This document shows, piece by piece, positions 23,801 through 32,300 of a DNA stretch of 64,000 nt. Under the pieces are notes generated by a model. The model did not search any database and was not told where the DNA came from. It saw nothing but the letters and a program-made list of their open reading frames with translations. The stretch is from Aculops lycopersici. Taxonomy: Eukaryota > Arthropoda > Arachnida > Trombidiformes > Eriophyidae. How positions within the stretch are numbered: the first letter of the stretch is position 1; every line of letters begins with the position of its first letter. A program made the position numbers and the translations under genes. The DNA is taken from the NCBI GenBank assembly GCA_015350385.1, contig WNKI01000002.1, positions 9,172,515-9,236,514 on the forward strand, in the 5' to 3' direction.

Positions 23801-26800
23801 ATCCAAACCGAACTGCTACGGCCACGATAGATCTTCTCCAGTTTCCTTCCAGGGAATGGAGAAATGATAATTGTATGGCCAGAATAGGATCATTTGTTCA
23901 GGCAAAAGTCGATCTGTTTAGATGTTTAGAGCTTCGGCCTAAACGCCTCGCTTTTCGCTCCTGAATCCCGCTCTCCTTTGGTGAGTGAAGGAGGGAGGCT
24001 AAGAAAATGGAACGCCCACTTTGGTTCCCCTCGAGGCAAAGGTAAGGCAAAGTGAACGAGTCATTTCGCATCGATTTCTCTAACGCGGCAACAAACAGTT
24101 GCCACCACCACCACCGACGCCACCGACACAACTCCATCAGGTGGCGCCGCGAGTGGTTGCTCGCTTCGTGCTCACCCGCCAAAGTTGCCCAGTGAAATGT
24201 AACGCCCACTTTTGCCTTGCTACTGCTGCTTGGCTCCAAGTCAACCAAACGACGAATTTGTTGCTCGACTTTTTCCCTATTTTTGTTGCCGATTCTACAA
24301 TGGAAAAATTGAAGCCACTACTCAGGAGTCGGAACGAATCAAGTTGTCGAGCTTTTAGCCAGCCGCCGAGGCAGAGAGACGCACGCGAAGTTTGACTCTG
24401 ACTTAGATTTAGTCCGTTTTTCCTCCAGTTTATCCAGGTAAACTAAACAGCGCAACGCTGTCGAGTTGGAGGACGAAGGAGAAGATTTTATCCGAAGAGT
24501 TTGCGGCGATGTCGGCGCAGAGCGGCAGCCGAAATATTGATGCGGTTTTGCTCGTTTGATCGAGCGGACAAACTCGCTGATAGGAGGACTCCTTGTTGCA
24601 GGTTGCCTGCCAATGGACGGGACGGGACGAGACGAGATGGAAATAGAAGCCGACAATTGGCCAGCTATAGCTGCCATTTAGTTTTCTGAGTTGAGGTTGA
24701 AAGGGAGAGACAGCGCTAAAAAACTAAATGGTTTGTTCGCGCGCCTCGAGCTAGAGAAAGGAATTATCTCGCCGGCCAACAGGTAGCTCCTTTGACCTCA
24801 CTCTACATACAACCCTCAACAGTCAACATTCAAAAGTCAAAAGAGATTTCCAATCGCTCAGGTGCGAGCGCAACGCGCGGCGCGCGCGACACGAACTCGC
24901 CGAGTCGGTAGCAACCGCATTGCAATAATCCCATTTAGTTGCTACTTCTTCTTCTTCCAAAGCTAGCTTTTCCATGTAGTGGCCATTTGGATCAACTATC
25001 CCCAGCGGCAAAAGCAATGGAAATTGAATGGGAATGGGAATGGGAATAGCCGACGATTTCCGCGTTGAACTTGCCACTTCACTTCAAGGAAGAGAAGAGA
25101 AGAGAAGAGATGAGATGAGATGAGAGGAAGAAGGAGAAGACTAACTAATTGTTTGTGCGTGCAACAAACAAGCGAAAATTGACTTCGATTGCTCTCCCAT
25201 TCTCTCTGCTTCTAATTTATCCAGCTTACTAGCCGCAATCTGCCGCCGATCATTCAAAGTCGGGCAGACCTTTGGCCAGGTAAATGTTGTTCCATGGACT
25301 GGCACTCTCTGCAGACTGCAGTGCGTTTGTGTGTGCGTTTGTGTGAGAAGTGTAGAATTGAGGATAGAAAAAGAGAGTATCGCTTGTTGCTCATACGCAA
25401 CCTGAGCCGAGGCTACCTAACTTTCAAGGGAAGGAGACGAGACGAGCGAACAAGCGGCTCAACACGAGGGCCAACAAGTAGCGGCCGCTTGATTAGTTGC
25501 GCACTTCGCCGGCAGCCTACTCCAGGTTCAGGTGAGCCTCGTGAGCCAATCGTGGCAACTCTCGCTCACGATGCGTCTCTCTCTCTCTCTCGTTCTGCCT
25601 CAATAAGTTTGCGAGGCGCCTCATAAGCTGGCGAATGGACACCAATAACTAGAGGCTCTCGACGTCAACCAGAGTTCTTTGGTTGAGGCTTTTGGGCGCT
25701 AATGAAACGGTGGCAAACGAGGGGATAAACTCTCTGCGGTTTCGCTCTCGCTCTTTCTATCCAGCTCTCGAGTATCCCTTAAAGCAAAGCACTTCAACTT
25801 GAGCGCCGATGCGACAGCTTCTCCTCCGAGGAGTAGGAGGAAGAGGAGGAGGAGGAGGAAAAACTCTCCACTTAATTGGGGAATCTTTGCTTTGCCCACC
25901 GCAAAGCTAATTGAGTGGATGGATGCAAAACGAGCAATTGGGACGAAAGTTTTTGAGGGACCAGCGGAGGAGATAGCCGAGCAAGAAAAAAAGCAGTGCA
26001 AAAAGAAGACAGCGACTGGTGCAAGCAGGCAGTTAAAATTAATCGCCCAAATCAAGATGAAAGATTTGGCTGGCCAGACAAAACATTTGGTCAACCGAGC
26101 AAGCAACATGCATGCAGTCTATTTACTTCGCCAACCACCGGCACTCTTGCTCCGCCAAACGTTCAGGTTAAAAGTTCGAAGTTTGAGGTTCAAACATGAG
26201 ACTTTTTAAAGAGGCCAGCTTTAGATTGGAGCTGGTGTCAGTGTCGGTTTGTCTGTCTGTCTGTCTGTTTGCGGCAAACGAGCTGCCGCTTCAAGTTCAG
26301 TTTCCCTTTCCAAAAACTCGGTCACTTTGCGGGTAAAGTGAATCCCAAGTTAACTTTTCTAGGAAAAGGAAAAGGAAAAGAAATGGAAAAGACGACCACC
26401 AAAAACTCGTGCTCTCTGGTGGCTGCTCAATTTTTTGCAGCACATATCGAAGCCCGCAAAGTTACCTGAGGTCGTGGCGCCCCAACAGTCAGTTAGGCTG
26501 AGAGCGCGAGACTTACAAATGAGCTTGTTGGCCCGCGAGTTAAAAGCAAAAGAGCAAGCGATAATAATGTTGATGAGTATGATTCATGTTGGTCGTGTTC
26601 AGGTGGTCAGCAGTAACTTTTGCCAACCTCCTGCACCTCGTCTAACGTCGTCTTCGTTTACCTGACCGCAGAACAAGCAAAATGAAACGAAACGAAACGA
26701 AGTAGAAGAAGCAAACGCGAATATTGGCCGCAGCCAAATGAAATGAGCTCAAGTTTTAAACGAGCAAGTCAAAACATTTGAGAGGAACAAGCAAAAGTTG

Positions 26801-26887
26801 ATGAAATTTAGAACTCGGGGGCCTCAGTGGCCGAGTACCAAAATACTGAAATTGGAATTAAACTTCATGACTTTGTTGGCCCTACTT

Positions 26888-26920
<33 letters not shown>

Positions 26921-29333
26921 ACTTTGCCTGACTACCAAATGCGCGGAGGCATCATAATCATAATTTGCAAAGTTGCGTGGCGACTGGTCATTTCAACTCC
27001 GGCGTTAGTCTGGTCAGCAAAGAAGTAGACCAGACTGACTAACTTTTGCTGCTGTTTCCACTTGCGGTTCGTAACTGCATCTTAAGGAACTAGATGAGCA
27101 AACGCAACAACAAGAGAGACAGACAAACCCAATGTTAGATGCTGCTGCCCGCGAAACACCGAAACCAGCAACTAACTGGCGAGAAACGAACGATGATTAG
27201 GGAATGGCCACGGAGCAGTCAGGTAGCAAGAAGTAAGAGTCGGTCCAGTTGCGTAACAGGCAAGTTAGAGATGGAAGAGAGAGAGAGAGAGGGAGGGAGA
27301 TGAAGGCAGAGCAACGGACAATTGGCGGCGCTAATTGAAGCTCACCTGTTGGCCGACTTGCTATCGTCCGAAACCACAGAGCTGAGATTTCGCGCTCGCT
27401 ACGTTCTAATCGAGTTTACTTGCGAAAAGTTTAGTTTAGTTTAGTTTGGTTGAGGCAGGTAAACTGACTGAGGGCCAATAAAATGGCTGCGGTTGCATTC
27501 GGTCCTCTCTCTCTCTATTTCTCTTGCTCTGCCACTTTGCTTCCTCGGAAATCTCGTCTCGGTTTTGCTTTTTGAACTTGCGATACGAAAGAGGAGAAGA
27601 GCAAGTGGCAATAATAAAAGTTTATTAGAACCAGCAAAGTGACTCGCCAGCCGCCGAGTCTCTTGGGGGCTTAAAAATGGACTAACTATGCAATTTTGCA
27701 ATATCCTCTCGAACGGCGGCTGTGGCATCCATTCGCATGCAAATCATTTCGACTCTCTGATTTTCTTCTGAGCAATTTGAGGAAAAAAAGTTACACCTGA
27801 AAGAGGAGGCTCGCTTAGTTCGCGTGTCTCTCTGTTACCTTTTACCTGAGTTTCAGCTAGCCAGCAAGCGAGCTGCCCACGTTGGTGGCTGGACTTTACT
27901 ATTGTGTATGTGTATGTGCATGTGCATGTGCATGTGCATGTAACGAGCGCACAAACACAAACTGCCGATACATCGAGAATAAAAGTTGGAAACTTTTTCA
28001 ACTTTTATCTCCTGGCTCGTAGGGCGAGCCGACACCTGACTCTTGTGTGCATGTAGCAGCGAACACAGCTACCTGTTTTATTTGCACCTTTGAATTGATG
28101 GCAGCAGCAGCAGCAGGTACAAAGGCAACAGCAACAAGAACAGAAAAGACCAGCGCGCGCGCCTTTAATTAGTGGCCAGCTAGTTGAAGGCCAGTCGAGG
28201 CAACTGGAGCGCAGTCCAAAAGGCAGGGCAAGTTTACTGCCCCCGCCGATTCCACGGCCACAACCACAGTCTCATCATCATGAGCATTTGGCTTCCTCAC
28301 TCGAGGCACAACTAGCGGGGCCATCGGGCGTTTAGCACGTACATTATTTCGCTCGAGACTCTGGAAACTGGAGCTGGCTCAGCATTTATGGCCAACTTCC
28401 GTTTTTCTCAACTCACTCGATTGAAGCAACCAAGAGAGATCCAAATAAATCCATCCACAAGCGGTCTAATCATTCCGAAGCACGAGAAACGATTGGATGG
28501 CTTCGGAAACGATGGCGACGATGGAGTAGAATTCCAATGTTGCCTCCGCTTACTATTTGCCAGTTCATCGTCGTTTGAAGCTCGAAGTGAACAATGGACT
28601 CTAGGTGCCACTAGTGTGGTGCGACTTGAGTGAGACGATTTGAGTGGAATGATGAAATGGAATGAATTGTTATGAGCTTCGCCCGGTGGCCGTGGTCGTG
28701 GTAGTTTTTGCCATCCTAAAAAAACTTGTGCGCTAGTTGGAAGGCGCTAAAAATTTCTCTCGCGTTTTCGAGCACTCAAGTGGCAGGGGCAAGAGCAACG
28801 GCTCCAGCAGCAACAAACGCCACCGCCGCCGCCGAACAGTAACAAGCGGAAATGCCTCTAGATGAGGCGAGCGAGCGCGAGAAAAATTATCCGCGATTGC
28901 CCGTTTGCTTCGAACAATCAACGGGCAGCAAGTGGTTGCTCGCTGGTTACTGCCGCGTGCGCTACGCCAATCGAGCGTCGTCGTTCTAATGAATCCGCTC
29001 GTTTTCTTGGTGCACTTTCAACACTGCGTGCTGCTTGCGCCCAACTAACTGCAGGATAAAAGGGAGAAGATGACACACAACTGTAATCATTGTTAATTCA
29101 ATAATAAATTGAGGACGATGAATCCATTGTAGTCTCGCTAGCGTTTTGCTGGTGCTCCTCAAGTGGTTGCTTGAGGAGAGGGGTTTTGCTCGTGGCAGTC
29201 GAAGCTCGCTTCTTCTCCTTGGTGTCGCAGATAGAGATTCCTCTTCTCTTTTAGCAGAGAACAACACACGGACACACAAATGCGAGCCAAGGACCGAGCG
29301 AGAAAACTTCAAGTGGCCGCCGAGGCAAGTAGC

Positions 29334-29364
<31 letters not shown>

Positions 29365-32300
29365 TCCCATTCAAGCTATTTTCTGTGGATGTGGGACGAA
29401 GAAGGGAGCTTAGTGTCTGTGGCCGATGGTCGAGAGTCGCAGCTAAACGGAGGAAAAGAATGCAGCACCAATAGAATTGCTAACACGCACACAATGGCGA
29501 GACATGGAAGCGTGGTCTTGGCAACTTCCTCTCAAAGTCTCGCCGCTGCTCGTGGTTGTCCTCCAAGAGTGCACTGTCGCCGTTTGTCGCCTCGTTTCGC
29601 TATGTTGCGTTTCGCGGCCAACCACGACCACAAGAAACAACCGCAAGAAACGCGCAGGGCGAGAGGAGTCGTTAGTCTTCACGCCAACCACTTTAGCTTA
29701 GGAGTGCGAGCGGAAGGGGAAGCGCGGGGCTCTTCTTGTGGCAGTTTCTGGTGCAACATTGAGGCGGAGGAATTCCTAAATAAGTAATCAGGGCCAGCGA
29801 GACGAAAGTTGGCGGCCAAATTGGCGCAGCCTTCCATGGCTCAAGTGAGACCACCAAAGCGATTGGCTAGCCGCTCAACAGCCCGGAATTCTGCCCACCG
29901 ACCACTTGTCACTCTCCGTCCAGCAAGCTAATTCATCAGCGCAACGTGTCGCTGGTTAGTTGCGCTGCCTACCACTTTGTTGGCCGCAAACTTGAAGAAG
30001 AGTCAGCCAGCAACTCGGAGGTCGTTGTCTCGCTGGTTGCTGGTTTTCGGTTCCACGAGGAACCAACAAACTGCGTGATTGTGGGTGCGAGCAAAATTTA
30101 AAACCGAACAAACTACGTTGCCTTACGTTGGGCCTTGCTATCTCTCGGCGAAACAAGACGAAACTGTGGCGCAACGGGGCGAGCTGATCGATCAATCGAG
30201 TCGCTCGAGTTTTTCAGACTTTAGAAAGAGAAACTTGATCGGTGATTTGCACTCTCTATCAGCCATCGCTCCGTGTGATCGATGGCCGAGTCGGTTGGTC
30301 AGCCAGCAGCAGTGGCACCAGCAATCAGTTCAATCGGCCAACACAACTCAACTCGCTCGGTGGTTGTCGTGACACTTGATGGTGCGGCCCTCGATTGAGT
30401 GCTGCGTCACGAGCAGGCGAAAATCCCCGAATGACAAACCAACGACGGCGACAATGACGAGGTGTTGCCAGTGGCAACATTTTGCCACCAAAGTTGCGAT
30501 GCAAGCTCTCGGGCGAGCCCTCGCCGAGTGACGGCTGCGACCGCCACTCGGCGGCTAATTGATGGACGCCAGTTGGCTCAATTCGAGTTAGAGTTTGACC
30601 GCGTGCCTCGGATTGTCAGCGAGTGCCAATGAGTTTCGACATGAATTCGGTCTCATTCTAAGGATCGTTCCATCGGCTTGATGCTGAGCTTGAAATTTGA
30701 ACTAAACCGTTAAAGTATAGAGCGAATGTTTAATTGAAACCGCAAGCGCTTGCGTCCGAATGAATTCAAACGGGCGATTTGTGGCTGATGATCACCGAAA
30801 TTCAAGCTAAAACTCGGGCAAAATTAAACTTGATACCAAATTTAACGGTCTTGTTGGCTTGTTCGTAGATGTAAATCGATAGCCCATAAGTTGGATTCCT
30901 CTTGAACCAGGTGATTTGGTGGCGTTTGGCCGAATTCGGTGCCAACTATTGGTGTAAAAACTCGCTCTTCTGTTGCGGCAAACGAATACAATAAATTCTC
31001 CTACTTTGCCACGGCGGCCGCTGCTCACATTGGCGCCTGCCTTTTTAGTCTATTAATCATGTTTGCGCCTCCTCCTGAAGTTACATTAAAGAGGAGGATT
31101 CATCCAGTCAGCTAACTCAAGAAGCGAATGAGAGAGGAAGAATAAAATATGTTGCTGCTGTCGTTGGTAGTTTTGTGGAAGCTAAGCGAAGTCTATTTAA
31201 GCCAAAAATGAAAGGAGTTTTCTCTGTTCCAAATCCTCGGCCAGCTAAAACTTACGGCAGAAAAGAAGAAGAAGAAGAAGAAAAAGAAAAAGAAGAAAAA
31301 GAAGTGGTAGTTGTATCAAATGTTCATATTTTAGTCTAATTTCTCACCTTTACCTTCATTCACTTTGGTCGAAGCTTGGAGAGAAAAGGCAATGGGTGCG
31401 CGTTGCTTCGAAATCAAACCTTTCCAGTGGAGTATCTGGAGCCACAAGTTGCCGACAACAAGTAGTAATTGGTCACGGTGTCGCCGTTAGTTCATGTTTT
31501 CTGTTGCCACTTGCCACTTGCCACTGCTACTGCTCCCACAACTTCTGCTGTTATCACTGCAACTTTGGCCTCATCAGTTAGCTACTTCTAGAATCTGGCG
31601 GCAAGCTAGCAAGAAAATTTACAACAGCAACAAGCTGCGACTCATATCCAGACTCATAGAACCAACGAGTGGCTGTCGCTTGTTGGCCAGACTGGAGATA
31701 TAATTTATGCCTCCGAAGGCCAACATAACTGTGGCCACTTAATGCAGTCGCAACGGCGCCGACTTCACAGGTGAGGCGATACTTTTGTAGTAGCCGGCTA
31801 GCTAGTGGTTCAGTTGGCTCCTCTCTGATTTTGGCTAGTAACCAAACGATTGGCTTCAGTTTTTGTTTTTGTGGATCAATTTCAACAAACACACATAAAG
31901 AGAGAGAGAGAGTCGGCTATCGAGGCTGTAAGAAAGGCGGACAAGCTGCGAGATTGCAAATGCTACCGAAGCCAGCTTAGGCAGCGACGATAAGACCAAC
32001 GCCGCCGAAGAATAGACGGACATACAAAAAGACAGACTTGGATAGATGGACTGAATCATCAGACTAGAGCATCGGCAAAAATAGGTAGAGGGGGAGAATA
32101 GTTGATTTGGAAGCTGTGAAAAGATAATTTCTGCGCTCGCTATCTCAATTCTCCCCAGAGTCTTCCAATCCTCTGGTCAGTTCTGCAGCGACGGGCGCAA
32201 ATGGATGTTGCGGTTGGCCAGTGCGGTTGGAGCTCTGAGGCTTCACAGGTGGTTGTTGTTGTTGTTATGAAACTTGTGCGCTAGTTCACACTTTTCAAGT

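Noticed and set aside
25799..26209. 136-codon plus-strand frame rich in Lys/Arg
   Set aside because: Driven by a purine-rich (AGG)n tract, with no recognisable motif and a matching long frame on the other strand.
29146..29787. 213-codon plus-strand open frame with a poly-Ala run
   Set aside because: No ATG at its left end, no domain, frame kept open by an AGC repeat, and no splice signals fitting a gene. It lies in a latrophilin intron.
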